From Moorella thermoacetica (GTDB lineage Bacteria > Bacillota > DSM-521 > Neomoorellales > Neomoorellaceae): a stretch of 64,000 nt of DNA. The notes under the pieces are model-generated. The model was not told the DNA's origin, did no database searches, and saw nothing but the letters and a program-made list of their open reading frames with translations. Positions 40,274 through 50,131 of this stretch are shown here, piece after piece. The DNA is taken from assembly GCF_001267405.1 (NCBI RefSeq), contig NZ_CP012369.1, positions 2,460,402-2,524,401 of the forward strand, written 5' to 3'. The position numbers and the translations under genes are program-made. Every line of letters begins with the position of its first letter. Positions within the stretch are counted from its first letter, which is position 1.

Positions 40274-40480
40274 TTATTCAGCCTTGTTAGCTACTTTATT
40301 CAGGTCGGCAATCAGGCCATCTACGTCAATGCCGTGGGCCAAGGCTCCCTGCTCAATGTTCTCAAAGCGCGCCGCGGCACAACCCAGGCAGCCCATCCCG
40401 TGTTCCATGAAAACCGGTACTGTCTGGGGGTATTTACTCACTACCTCCGTGATGCTCATTTCCTTGGTAATAGTGGCCAA
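40274..40480 (-). CDS. DUF1858 redox-disulfide domain protein
   Basis: This is a 68-residue protein with the motif GMGCLGC (a CxxC pair) in the DUF1858 fold, often found with hybrid-cluster proteins or Fe-S enzymes and presumed to be redox-active. A TTG at 40478-40480 preceded by GGAGGTG (six-base spacing) is the likely start. The longer open frame upstream has no ribosome-binding site. It is monocistronic, with a terminator. Confidence 0.88.
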   Translation of the reverse strand: MATITKEMSITEVVSKYPQTVPVFMEHGMGCLGCAAARFENIEQGALAHGIDVDGLIADLNKVANKAE

Positions 40481-40716
40481 GGGTTTCACCTCCTCCATAT
40501 AAAATGCCAAAGTGAAAAGTCGGAGGTGGGATTTGTTAATCCGTCTCCTTAACACTTTTATCTATGGTATTCATTATAAACGGTAACTACCCTTTTGTAA
40601 AGAATAGCGCGCCGGTTGTCAGGAAATATCTCCCAAATTTTATTGCGACCCGGCTTAAAATAGCCAAAATGTCCAAGGACCGCCGAACTTTTTCGCCTTC
40701 TCCTCCAGCTTTTCTA

Positions 40717-41031
40717 TCACGATGATGCTAACGCCAGTTTTTCTTCCACCGATTTGAGCTTGCCTTCCATAGTCAATTCCTTGTCGCGGCGATCATCGAT
40801 GCGAATAATGGTCATGGACCGCCGGGCACCCCTGGCAAAAGGTACTTCGTGCAAGCGCTGCAAAAGGGGAAATAAGACATCCGGTTCCCCTTCAATAATG
40901 GTACCCATGGGTGTCAACTGGTACTTGATTCCCGACGTCTCCTTAAGGACTTTGTGGACGTCGGCTACATACGGGCTGATGCTGGTACTGCCTGTACCCA
41001 AGGGAGCTATAACTACTTCCAGAATGGCCAT
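40717..41031 (-). CDS. MTH1187-family thiamine-binding protein
   Basis: This is a 104-residue ferredoxin-fold protein of the MTH1187/YkoF-like family, with the N-terminal [19 protein letters not shown] and the central [10 protein letters not shown]. Family members bind thiamine or related ligands, and the role is unproven. AGGAGGTC lies eight bases upstream of the ATG. It is downstream of selC on the same strand, with a terminator between. Confidence 0.9.
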   Translation of the reverse strand: MAILEVVIAPLGTGSTSISPYVADVHKVLKETSGIKYQLTPMGTIIEGEPDVLFPLLQRLHEVPFARGARRSMTIIRIDDRRDKELTMEGKLKSVEEKLALASS

Positions 41032-41120
41032 CCTGGCATGACCTCCTCTTAAAAAGCGTGCAATAAATAAATACTCTATCAGGCAAGAAAACCCTGCCGT
41101 CTCCGCCCAGGGTACAAATA

Positions 41121-41157
41121 AAAGACCGCCCTGTTCCTGGAGAACAGTACGGCCTTT
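41121..41157 (-). terminator. Intrinsic terminator after selC
   Basis: A long stem (AAGGCCGTACTGTTCT with AACAGGGCGGTCTT, two mismatches) is followed on the minus strand by TTATTTG, about 18 bases after the tRNA 3' end. Confidence 0.85.
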
Positions 41158-41174
41158 ACCGGCAGCTATATTTC

Positions 41175-41274
41175 TGGCGGGAGTGTGTGGGAATCGAACC
41201 CACCGCGCCCGGGGTTAGCCCGCGCGCCAACTGGATTTGAAGTCCAGGCAAGCCACCAGGCCCGATCCACCCCC
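41175..41274 (-). tRNA. selC: tRNA-Sec (UCA anticodon)
   Basis: A tRNA of about 100 bases with anticodon loop CTTCAAA (UCA, reads UGA), a very long GC-rich variable arm, a discriminator G and encoded CCA. The acceptor begins GGGGGTG and pairs with CACTCCC, with a possible GxA at the eighth pair. It is the selenocysteine tRNA; selA and selB lie 5-8 kb away on the same strand. Confidence 0.95.
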
Positions 41275-41373
41275 AGGACATTATACAATCGTCAGCATAC
41301 CCAGTCAAGGTACCGCTCCCCCAGGATAACCCCTGCAGTAAGCCCAATGCCCCCTAACCCCGGTGGAGTACAC

Positions 41374-42081
41374 TTATCCGCCCAGATAAGCCTTCTTTAC
41401 CGCCGCATTGACGGCCAGTTCAGCTGCTTTACCCTGAAGGGTGATTCGCCCCGTTTCCAGGACATAGCCCCGGTGGGCCACGCTCAGGGCCATATTGGCG
41501 TTTTGCTCAACCAGCAAGATGGTCGTTCCTTGCTGGTTAATTTCCTTAATAATATTAAAGATCTCCTGAACCAGGAGGGGGGCCAGTCCCATGGAGGGCT
41601 CATCCAGGAGCATTAATTTGGGCCGGGACATGAGGGCGCGGCCAATGGCCAGCATTTGCTGTTCACCGCCGCTCAGGGTACCGGCCATCTGTTTCTGGCG
41701 TTCCTCCAGGCGAGGAAAGCGCCGGAAAACATCCTGCATGCTTCTGCGTATACCCTCCCGGTCCCGGCGCAGGTAGGCACCCAGTTCCAGGTTTTCCTTA
41801 ACAGTTAAATTGGGGAAAATCCGTCGTCCCTCTGGTACCTGGGAGATACCAAGTTTAACAATGGCTGGCGCCGATAAACCGTTCAGGGCCTGCCCCTGGA
41901 AGGTGATTCTACCGCTGCGGGGGCGTAACAATCCGCAAATGGTATTTAATGTGGTGCTTTTTCCGGCACCGTTGGCCCCGATGAGGGTGACTATCTCGCC
42001 CTCGTTGACCTCCAGGGAAATACCCTTCAGGGCATGGATAGCGCCGTAATAAACGTCAAGATTCTCTACCTTGAGGAGCAT
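41374..42081 (-). CDS. livF: Branched-chain amino acid ABC transporter ATPase LivF
   Basis: LivF is one of two ATPases powering the Liv importer. Walker A is GANGAGKST, the signature LSGGEQQMLAIGRAL, and Walker B LMLLDEPS. The start at the second ATG (42079-42081) fits the GGAGGTG spacing better than the ATG two codons earlier; this gives 235 residues. It overlaps livG at its start and is the last gene of livK-H-M-G-F. Confidence 0.94.
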   Translation of the reverse strand: MLLKVENLDVYYGAIHALKGISLEVNEGEIVTLIGANGAGKSTTLNTICGLLRPRSGRITFQGQALNGLSAPAIVKLGISQVPEGRRIFPNLTVKENLELGAYLRRDREGIRRSMQDVFRRFPRLEERQKQMAGTLSGGEQQMLAIGRALMSRPKLMLLDEPSMGLAPLLVQEIFNIIKEINQQGTTILLVEQNANMALSVAHRGYVLETGRITLQGKAAELAVNAAVKKAYLGG

Positions 42082-42850
42082 TGCCATTCACCTCCCGGCC
42101 CAGGTAGGCTTCGATAACCAGTTCATTATTACGGATAGCTTCCGGCGGCCCTTCGGCAATCACCTTGCCGTAATCCAGGACATAAATCCGTTCACAGATG
42201 CCCATGACCAGGGACATATCGTGTTCAATTAAAAGAAAGGTCAACCCGAATTCTTGCCGTACCCAGTTAATCAACTCCATTAGCTCCCTGGTCTCCTGGG
42301 GGTTCATTCCGGCGGCAGGTTCATCGAGGAGAAGCAGTTTAGGCTTTGCCGCCAGGGCGCGGGCTATTTCCAGGCGGCGCTGTTCACCATAGGGAAGGTT
42401 CCTGGCCTTTTCGTTACGGTAGGGAGCCAGTTTAAAGATCTCCAACAGTTTTTCACTTTCCGCTAGTATCTCCCCTTCGCCATGGTGAAAGGAGGGCAGG
42501 CGCAGAATAGCGCTGGTGACCCCGTAGCGGGCATGGGAGTGATAGGCTATCCACACGTTATCCAGGACACTTAAATCGTTAAAGAGGCGAATATTTTGGA
42601 AGGTCCTGGCAATTCCCCTGCGGGTAATCTGGTAGGGTTTCAAACCTACCAGGCTCCGATCGTCAAAAATAATCTCTCCCCTGGTAGGGCGATAAACCCC
42701 CGTCAGGAGATTAAAAATCGTCGTTTTCCCGGCACCATTGGGCCCGATAAGGCCCACCAATTCCCCCGTTTCCAGGGACAGGTCCACATTGGCTACCGCC
42801 GTCAGGCCGCCAAAGGAAATGGTTAAATCCCTAGTTACCAGCAGGGCCAC
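42056..42850 (-). CDS. livG: Branched-chain amino acid ABC transporter ATPase LivG
   Basis: LivG is the second ATPase of the Liv importer. Walker A is GPNGAGKTT, the LivG-type signature LPYGEQRRLEIARAL, and Walker B LLLLDEPAAGMNP. A GTG at 42848-42850, six bases after GAGGTG, is the likely start (about 264 residues). It overlaps the end of livM by 20 bases and livF by 26 bases, indicating tight coupling. Confidence 0.94.
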   Translation of the reverse strand: MALLVTRDLTISFGGLTAVANVDLSLETGELVGLIGPNGAGKTTIFNLLTGVYRPTRGEIIFDDRSLVGLKPYQITRRGIARTFQNIRLFNDLSVLDNVWIAYHSHARYGVTSAILRLPSFHHGEGEILAESEKLLEIFKLAPYRNEKARNLPYGEQRRLEIARALAAKPKLLLLDEPAAGMNPQETRELMELINWVRQEFGLTFLLIEHDMSLVMGICERIYVLDYGKVIAEGPPEAIRNNELVIEAYLGREVNGNAPQGRES

Positions 42851-43793
42851 TGACTGCACCTCGTTTCTTTAGCCACCGGTCCAGGGTAAATTCTTTATTC
42901 CCCATTAACCCCTGGGGGCGAAAAACCATGATAATAATCAGGAGCACGGCGTAAATTACCATCCGCAAAACGGCCAGGTCCTGGAGGGCCGCATTGACAA
43001 AGGTGATGCCTGCCGCAGCAATGATGGAACCGGTTATACTTCCCAGGCCGCCAAAAACAACCATGACTAGGATATCGAAGGAGCGGAAAAAGGTAAAGGT
43101 AGTGGGCTGGATAAGATAAAAGTAGTGGGCATAGAGGGCCCCGGCTATACCGGCAAAAAAGGCGCCCATGGCAAAGGCCAGGACCTTGTAATAGGTGGTA
43201 TTGATGCCCATGGTTTCGGCAGCGATCTCATTCTCCCGGATGGCCACGCAGGCCCGGCCATGGGTAGAATTAATAAAGTTGGTAGTAACCAGGATTGTTA
43301 GGACCATCATCGCGTAGAGCCAGGTCCAGTTGGTCAATTGCGGAATACCAATCATCCCGGCGGCACCGCCGATATAATTGATATTGTTGGCTGCCCCCCG
43401 GATAATTTCCCCGAAACCAAGGGTGGCAATGGCCAGGTAATCTCCCCGCAAACGCAGGGTGGGCAACCCGATGACAATCCCGGCAACGGCCGCAGCACAG
43501 GCACCGGCCAGAAGGGCTACCGGAAAAGGCTGGTTGAAGTTTGTGCTCAGGATGGCGGATACATAGGCCCCCACGGCCATGAATCCCGCATGACCGAGGG
43601 CCAGCTGGCCGGTAAAACCGACAATGAGATTCAAGCTGACCGCCAGGATGATGTTGATCCCCAGCATCATCAAGTTAATCTCCTGAAAAGCGCTGATCAC
43701 ACCCGCTGCCTGCAGCTCGTAAACCAAAAAATAAATAAGGATGACGCCGGCCAAGACAATTAGATTCTTTTTATTAAATCGCACCTCAATCAC
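42831..43793 (-). CDS. livM: Branched-chain amino acid ABC transporter permease LivM
   Basis: A membrane permease of 320 residues with about ten hydrophobic segments and the family motif LNLIVGFTGQLALGHAGFMAVGAY (about 54-77). The reading frame begins with a GTG immediately after the livH stop; a second GTG three codons later is equally plausible. It forms the channel with LivH. Confidence 0.93.
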   Translation of the reverse strand: MIEVRFNKKNLIVLAGVILIYFLVYELQAAGVISAFQEINLMMLGINIILAVSLNLIVGFTGQLALGHAGFMAVGAYVSAILSTNFNQPFPVALLAGACAAAVAGIVIGLPTLRLRGDYLAIATLGFGEIIRGAANNINYIGGAAGMIGIPQLTNWTWLYAMMVLTILVTTNFINSTHGRACVAIRENEIAAETMGINTTYYKVLAFAMGAFFAGIAGALYAHYFYLIQPTTFTFFRSFDILVMVVFGGLGSITGSIIAAAGITFVNAALQDLAVLRMVIYAVLLIIIMVFRPQGLMGNKEFTLDRWLKKRGAVSGPAGN

Positions 43794-44687
43794 CTACACC
43801 TTCTCGGTATTGTTTTTTCCCAGCAGGCCGGCCGGCTTGACCAGCAAAATTAAGATTAGCAGGAGGAAAACAATGGGATCCCGTAAATTACTGCTCCAAT
43901 AACCGCTGACCATGGTTTCAAAGATGCCCAGGGCGAAGCCCCCAACCATGGCGCCGGGAATCAGGCCGATACCTCCAATAACTGCCGCCACGAAGGCCTT
44001 TAGGCCGGGCATAATGCCCATTAAAGGCTGGATGGTGTTGTAATATAGCCCCAGCAGGATGCCAGCCACGGCCGCAAAGGCCGAACCCAGGGCAAAGGTA
44101 AGGGAAATAGTGTTATCAACATTAATACCCATGAGCCTGGCCGCATCTGCATCGTAGGATACGGCACGCATGGCTTTACCCGCCCTGGTATAATGGACAA
44201 TATACTGCAATATGATCATCATTACGATGGTAATGGCCAGTATCAAAAGCTGCAGGGTAGTAGCCGTGAGTCTCATCCCAAAAATTACTAAGGGCAGCTG
44301 TGCATTGGTGATTAGACCCCCAGGGTAGGAACGAATATCGGTACCGAGGACCATCAGGCCCCCGTTTTCCAGAAATAAGGACATGCCAATAGCTGTAATC
44401 AGGGGTGCCAGGCGGGTAGCGTTGCGTAAAGGTTTATAGGCGATCCGCTCGATGAGAACCCCCAGGAGGGCGGATCCGATCATGGAGATGAGAAAGGCCC
44501 ACCAGATATTAAGTTTGAGGTAAACTACCACAAAAAAGGCAATATAGGCCCCTGCCATCATAATGTCGCCGTGGGCAAAATTAATTAGCTGGATAATGCC
44601 ATAAACCATGGTATAGCCCAGGGCAATAAGGGCGTAGATACTGCCCAGAGACAGGCCGTTGATTATTTGCTGGAGAAGTACGGCCAT
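43794..44687 (-). CDS. livH: Branched-chain amino acid ABC transporter permease LivH
   Basis: LivH is the second channel subunit. From the internal ATG at 44685-44687 it is 297 residues, starting MAVLLQQIINGLSLGSIYALIALG, which matches the family. About eight or nine membrane segments follow. It abuts livM with no gap and follows livK by some 90 bases. Confidence 0.93.
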   Translation of the reverse strand: MAVLLQQIINGLSLGSIYALIALGYTMVYGIIQLINFAHGDIMMAGAYIAFFVVVYLKLNIWWAFLISMIGSALLGVLIERIAYKPLRNATRLAPLITAIGMSLFLENGGLMVLGTDIRSYPGGLITNAQLPLVIFGMRLTATTLQLLILAITIVMMIILQYIVHYTRAGKAMRAVSYDADAARLMGINVDNTISLTFALGSAFAAVAGILLGLYYNTIQPLMGIMPGLKAFVAAVIGGIGLIPGAMVGGFALGIFETMVSGYWSSNLRDPIVFLLLILILLVKPAGLLGKNNTEKV

Positions 44688-44777
44688 GCTGCCAACTCCC
44701 ATCCTACCCTAAAATAACTCCAATGAGGGGATCGGAACCCCCCCATTGGTCGATTTTGGCCAGCTTTCGGCCAGGGT

Positions 44778-45977
44778 TTAATGCGTAATCTTTTTCTTTA
44801 AGGTCTGCTTGCCGTCTACCATGGCAATAATGGCTACATCTTTAACAGGGTTGTGGTTTTGATCTATGGTGATCTTACTGGTAATGCCTTCAAAATCCTT
44901 CGTACTGGCCAAGGCATTGCGGATGGCCTCCGGATCGGCCGACCCGGCCCGATTGATGGCATCAGCCAGCAGGTAGGCTGTATCGTAGGCAAGGGCAGCG
45001 AAGGCGTCCGGCTCTTTGTTGTATTTTGCTTTAAAGGCCTTGATGAAGGCCTGAAGCCGCGGGTTGGGGTCGCTGGCGGCGTAATGGTTGGTGAAGTAGG
45101 TATTATTCAGGTTGGCTGCTCCGCCGGCGTACTCAGCCAGCTTGGGGGAATCCCAGCCGTCGGCACCCAGCATGGGGACCTTGATACCCAGCTCCCGGGC
45201 CTGGTTAACGATTTTTCCAACATCACCGTAATAGGCCGGTACATAGATCAGGTCGGCGCCGGCATCCTTGACCCTGGTCAGGGCGGGGCGGAAATCCTGA
45301 TCGCCGGAGTTAAAGCTCTCTTCCGCCACTACCTGGCCGCCGTCTTTGGCGAATTCCTCTTTGAAGACCTTGTATAACCCCTTGCTGTACTCATCAGAGT
45401 TGCTATAAATAATGGCTGCCTTTTTGGCCCCCAGATCCTTGGTAGCGAATTCTGCGCCCACAATGGCCTGGGTGGGATCGATAAAGCAAACGCGGAAAAC
45501 GTAGTCGCGAACCTTCTTGCTCTGGGGATCGACAGTCACATCGGGACTCGTCGCCGAAGGGCTGATAATCGGTACTTTATATTTTGTAGCCATAGTCGAA
45601 GCCGCCATGGTGGCGCCGGATGTAGCCGGGCCCAGGAGGGCGACGACCTTATTCTCGGTAATCAATTTCGCGGCCGCACTCATGGCTTCTTCTTTTTTAC
45701 CGCCATTGTCCAGGACGATGGCATTAATCTTTTTGCCGCCCAGGACACCACCCTTCTGGTTAATCTCTTCAAAGGCCAGCAGGATGGCGTCCTTGGAATT
45801 AGTACCATAAGTAGCTACATCGCCTGAGAGTTCATAATTGACGCCGATATTAATTGTATTGCCGCCCGTAGCACCCTGTTTTTCTGCCTCCGATTTTTGC
45901 TGGCCGCAGCCGGCGATTAAAGCTACTGCCAGGATTAAGGCCAGGGCCATCAAAGCAACTTTTTTCAGTCTCCCCAC
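44778..45977 (-). CDS. livK: Branched-chain amino acid-binding lipoprotein LivK/LivJ type
   Basis: The solute receptor of the Liv importer, anchored outside the membrane. A GTG at 45975-45977, preceded by GGAGGAGG, begins a signal peptide ending in the lipobox LIAGC. The mature protein is a type I periplasmic-binding fold (INIGVNYELSGDVATYGTN, then a long bilobed domain). The frame is open 13 codons further, with no ribosome-binding site there. Product about 399 residues. First gene of the operon. Confidence 0.93.
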   Translation of the reverse strand: MGRLKKVALMALALILAVALIAGCGQQKSEAEKQGATGGNTINIGVNYELSGDVATYGTNSKDAILLAFEEINQKGGVLGGKKINAIVLDNGGKKEEAMSAAAKLITENKVVALLGPATSGATMAASTMATKYKVPIISPSATSPDVTVDPQSKKVRDYVFRVCFIDPTQAIVGAEFATKDLGAKKAAIIYSNSDEYSKGLYKVFKEEFAKDGGQVVAEESFNSGDQDFRPALTRVKDAGADLIYVPAYYGDVGKIVNQARELGIKVPMLGADGWDSPKLAEYAGGAANLNNTYFTNHYAASDPNPRLQAFIKAFKAKYNKEPDAFAALAYDTAYLLADAINRAGSADPEAIRNALASTKDFEGITSKITIDQNHNPVKDVAIIAMVDGKQTLKKKITH

Positions 45978-46052
45978 TTCTCCGGAACCTCCTCCGTTTT
46001 TTGCCTCCTCAGGCATATTTAAAATTATTATAAACCTGCCCGTAAATGACTG

Positions 46053-47957
46053 TCAATTACCAACAACTACCCGCTTGTCCCCCACGCGCCGGGTAAATTT
46101 CACCTGATCCAGGTATTCCAGCAGGGGCAAAACATACTTCCGGGAACTGCCCAGAGCGTCCCTGGCCTCGGCCAGCCCAAAGGGACCCGTGCTGGCAAGG
46201 TTTTTAATCACTTCCCGGGCTTCCCCCAGTGCCTGCCGGTGCCAGTAAAACTCGTCATTAATTTTTACCAGGACACCCTCCCGCACCAGGTAGTGAAGGA
46301 GTTCCTCCAGTTCTGACGGGTCGAGATTAAAGCTTCCCGCCACTTCCTTAAAGGAAGGCGGTTGCCAGCGGGAAACCCGGTATTTATCTTCCAGGTCTTT
46401 TAGAAGCTTCTTTTGCGTCTCGCTGAAACTGGGAGTAAAGCCGGCCAGGGCTACAGTGTTGGCCGCGAGCTGCAGGCGGCCTTCCCTGGACCACTCTTCC
46501 AACAAAGCCTGATAAACCCGGGCCGGGAGGCGGGAGAAATACCGCGAACGCAACTCCTCCCTGGCCAGGCCAGGCCGCAGGGGATAACGGCTGTGAAACT
46601 CTTCCAGGGCCCGGGTCACCGCCTGCCACCAGGCCTGATAACGCTCGGTACTGATGGCGTAGAGATCATTCTCCACCCGTAGCAGAGTAACCTGACCGGC
46701 TGCGGCCATCGACTGAAGCAGTTTCCGGGTTTCTTCCAGGGATAGTGAGGCCCTGGTTGCTGCCTCCTGCCAGTCCAGTCCCTCCCGGTGTTCCTGGATT
46801 ATCTGGGCCAGAATTTTTTCCGGGGAACCCTCCAGGCGCCTCTGGAGAGAGACCAGAACCTCCGGTTGAAAGCGCCGGTGCTTGGGGGGAACGGGGTCAA
46901 TAATAATGCCCCCGCCGATGGTCTCCATGGGCGAATAGCTCCTCAAGATAAAGCGATCCTCACGGCTGGCCACCACCGGTTTTTCCATCAGAAGCTGAAT
47001 CAGGGCTTCTTCCCCCCCGTTCAACTCGTCCCGGTCGAGTAATACTACCCGTCCCAGGGCTTCGCTGGTGCCAAGGTAGAAATGTACTCGATCGCGATTG
47101 GCCAGAGGACGGGCCCCGTTAAGTAGTTTAAAGCTGGCGTCCAGGCGATAGGTGGGGGTTAAAAAGCCTGGTGTCAGGAGCGAACTGCCCCTGTGGACGG
47201 CCTCCGTTTCGATACCAGCCAGGTTCACCGCGACCCGCTGGCCGGCTCGGGCCTCCTTTACCGTTCGTCCGTGAACCTGGAGGTTCCTGGCCCTGGTCTT
47301 AAGGCCTTCCGGTTGAACCTCCAGTTCATCCCCGACCTTAATGGTTCCCGACCAGAGGGTTCCGGTGACTACGGTGCCGAAACCGGTAACTGAAAAGACA
47401 CGATCAATGGGTAACCGGACCCGGCCTGCGGCCGGCCGGGGCGGGGTGACTGCCGCCAGGGCATCCAGTTGCTCCCGTAATTCTGCTATTCCTTCACCCG
47501 TCAGGGCGGATACCTCTACCAGGGGCGCATCCTCCAGGACTGTTCCCTTTACGGCCTGGCGGACTTCTTCCCGGACCAGTTCCAGCCAGTCGGCTTCTAC
47601 CAGGTCGATTTTCGTAATGACAATAATACCCTTTTTAATCTGGAGTAGGTCGATAATGGCCAGGTGCTCCCGTGTCTGGGGCATGACACCTTCGTCGGCG
47701 GCTACTACCAGCATAACCAGGTCCATACCGCCGACACCAGCCAGCATCTGGCGGATAAACCGCTCATGGCCGGGTACGTCTACCAGGCCCAGCTGGCGAC
47801 CGCTGGGCAGGGTCAGGGGGGCAAAACCCAGTTCGATGGATATGCCCCGTTCCTTTTCTTCCTTCAGCCGGTCAGTGTCAACACCGGTCAGGGCTTTGAC
47901 CAGTACAGTTTTACCATGGTCGACATGGCCTGCAGTGCCGACAACAATATAGTCCAC
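46053..47957 (-). CDS. selB: Selenocysteine-specific elongation factor SelB
   Basis: SelB delivers Sec-tRNA to UGA codons marked by a SECIS element. The 634-residue protein has an EF-Tu-like GTPase ([11 protein letters not shown] at about 7-17, then DVPGHERF and TKID), domains II-III, and C-terminal winged-helix repeats (about 370-634) for SECIS binding. It follows selA by about 145 bases, and selC lies further downstream beyond the liv genes. Confidence 0.96.
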
Positions 47958-48103
47958 TTAAATACGCTCCCTTGGAAAAGCTTATCAAACCATTATCATT
48001 GTTGGTGTTCTTGTTTAATGCAGGTCCCCAGAAGGCGCCTTTGTAAAAGATACCAAAAATATCCATGCTACCCATACAGCACCATATTTTGCTCGCTAGC
48101 CAG

Positions 48104-49516
48104 TTACGACTCACCACCATGGACGGCTCCCTCCAGGGCCTGAACCAGGGCCCGGGCGAGTTCCTCGCCCTCGCCCGGCAACAGAGTCCTGACGTCAAGG
48201 AGCAGGAGGTCGTCCTGGACCCGCGCCAGGACCGGTGGGTCCGTCCGGCGGAGGGCAGTTACCAGTCCGGCTGCTCCTCCTTGTTCAGGACGGATGGTTA
48301 TGGCCCAGGATGGTAGTTCAGTTACAGGCAGGGAACCGCCGCCGGCCTGAGAGGTAGTAGGCATCAACCCAACCCTGGCCCGGGAACCAAGTACGCTGGT
48401 CAGCAATTTTTGTAGCTCCTCGGCCCGGAGGCGCAGGTCCTCCGGTAAAGCCACCAGGGCCGCCAGGGTGGGGATCTCTTTAACGGCCCGGTCCGGATTG
48501 CGGTAAGCCCGCAAGGTCGCCTCCAGGGCGGCCAGGTTCATTTTATCAATCCGCAGGGCTCTGGTGAGAGGATGGCCGGCCATGGCCGCTACCAGGTCCC
48601 GGCGGCCGACAATAATGCCCGCCTGGGGTCCTCCCAGTAATTTATCGCCGCTGAAGGTTACTACGTCTACTCCCTGGTTTATTTCTGCCTGGACTGTCGG
48701 TTCTCCGGTTATACCATAGGCCTCCAGGTCGATAAGAAAGCCGCTGCCCAGGTCTTCCATGACCGGCACCCCCACACGGCGCCCCAGTTCCACCAGTTCA
48801 GCAGTGGTGACTTCCCGGGTAAACCCCTGGATACGATAGTTACTGGGATGGACCTTGAGCAGTAGAGCCGTATCCGGACCCACAGCTCTTTCATAATCAT
48901 GGATGTAGGTTTTATTAGTCGTACCCACTTCCACCAGTCTGGTACCGCTCTGGCCCATGACCTCCGGTATTCGGAAGGAACCCCCGATCTCCACCAGCTG
49001 GCCCCGGGAAATAATGGTCTCCCGTCCTGCCGCCAGGGTCGACAGGGCCAGGAGGACGGCGGCGGCATTATTGTTGACCACCAGGGCTTCTTCCGCCCCT
49101 GTAAGTTCCTTCAACAGCCCTGTTACATGGCTGTAGCGATTGCCGCGCTGCCCCTTCTCCAGATCATATTCCAGGTTGGTATAGCGCCCGGCTGCCGTCA
49201 GGGCTGCTGCCCGGGCGGCCGGGCTTAAAATAGCCCGGCCCAGGTTGGTATGTAAAACCACACCGGTGGCGTTGATTACCGGCCGTAAACTACTGCGGCC
49301 TGCCTCATGGTATCTATTTTCTATTTCCCGTGCTAATTGACCTGGATCAGGTATGGTGGTAGCCCCGTTTTTTATCTTCAGGCGCCAATCATCCAGGACC
49401 TGGCGGGTAAGAGCCAGTACCATTTTATAGTTTTCCCGGCTAAGATCCTTTAGCCGGGGATGCTGTAATAATTGATCTACCGCCGGCAATTGCCGCAATA
49501 AGTTCCTGGATTCCAT
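48104..49516 (-). CDS. selA: L-seryl-tRNA(Sec) selenium transferase
   Basis: SelA is a PLP enzyme that converts Ser-tRNA(Sec) to Sec-tRNA(Sec) using selenophosphate. The 470-residue protein has the N-terminal RQLPAVDQLLQHP helix region, VINATGVVLHTNLGRA, and the PLP-lysine context SGDKLLGGPQAGII. It lies upstream of selB on the same strand, the common bacterial order. selD is not in the window. Confidence 0.96.
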   Translation of the reverse strand: MESRNLLRQLPAVDQLLQHPRLKDLSRENYKMVLALTRQVLDDWRLKIKNGATTIPDPGQLAREIENRYHEAGRSSLRPVINATGVVLHTNLGRAILSPAARAAALTAAGRYTNLEYDLEKGQRGNRYSHVTGLLKELTGAEEALVVNNNAAAVLLALSTLAAGRETIISRGQLVEIGGSFRIPEVMGQSGTRLVEVGTTNKTYIHDYERAVGPDTALLLKVHPSNYRIQGFTREVTTAELVELGRRVGVPVMEDLGSGFLIDLEAYGITGEPTVQAEINQGVDVVTFSGDKLLGGPQAGIIVGRRDLVAAMAGHPLTRALRIDKMNLAALEATLRAYRNPDRAVKEIPTLAALVALPEDLRLRAEELQKLLTSVLGSRARVGLMPTTSQAGGGSLPVTELPSWAITIRPEQGGAAGLVTALRRTDPPVLARVQDDLLLLDVRTLLPGEGEELARALVQALEGAVHGGES

Positions 49517-49563
49517 TGATGTGCCTCCGCTTATATACTTAATTGTTATTATAACCCGCCGCT

Positions 49564-49606
49564 AAAAAAGTTGGAACTGGACAACCCAGTTCCAACTTTT
49601 TTTACC
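49564..49606. terminator. Symmetric terminator-like hairpin between selA and hsp20
   Basis: AAAAAAGTTGGAACTG is followed by a short loop and CAGTTCCAACTTTTTTT, a perfect inverted repeat with A- and T-runs on both sides. It would terminate in either direction, yet it lies between two divergent genes, 50 bases from the selA start. Confidence 0.75.
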
Positions 49607-49714
49607 CGTTTCCTTCCGGCGGCACCAGCACACCAGCAAAGGTGTATAAAGTTGATAACCCGGATTAAAAATACAAGAGGAGCAATAAAATATCAACCTC
49701 CGGAGGTGTCTTCC

Positions 49715-50131
49715 ATGAGTATCGGACCCTGGCGCCCCTGGCGCGATCTGGTCACTACCCGTAATGAAGTACTCCGCAACCTTTTTTCCGGTTTCGGGGA
49801 AATAGGGCCCCGCATCGATGTCTACCAGACGGATAAGGAGGTAGTAGCAACCGTCGAATTACCCGGCCTGATTTCCAGAGATGACGTGGAGATAACGGCT
49901 ACTGACGATGCCCTGACCGTCCGGGGCGAGATTCGCCGGAACGAAGAAGGCGAAGAGCGCAACTACTACCACTCCGAGCGCTTCTATGGTACCTTTTCCA
50001 GGACAGTTAGCCTGCCGGCCCAGGTGCAGCCGGAAAAGGCTACAGCCACTTACAAAGACGGCATCCTGGATATTCGCATCCCTAAAGCCGCAAACCAGAA
50101 ACAACGACGCATCCCTATCGATCTGCATTAG
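49715..50131 (+). CDS. Small heat-shock protein, Hsp20/alpha-crystallin family
   Basis: An ATP-independent holdase chaperone. From the ATG at 49715 (GGAGGTG ribosome-binding site) the product is 138 residues: MSIGPWRPWRDL, then an alpha-crystallin domain (PRIDVYQTDKEVVATVELPG to TYKDGILDIRIPK). The longer upstream frame is not similar to Hsp20. Its ribosome-binding site is half of a 12-base palindrome. Its stop overlaps the GerM stop tail to tail. Confidence 0.94.
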   Translation: MSIGPWRPWRDLVTTRNEVLRNLFSGFGEIGPRIDVYQTDKEVVATVELPGLISRDDVEITATDDALTVRGEIRRNEEGEERNYYHSERFYGTFSRTVSLPAQVQPEKATATYKDGILDIRIPKAANQKQRRIPIDLH

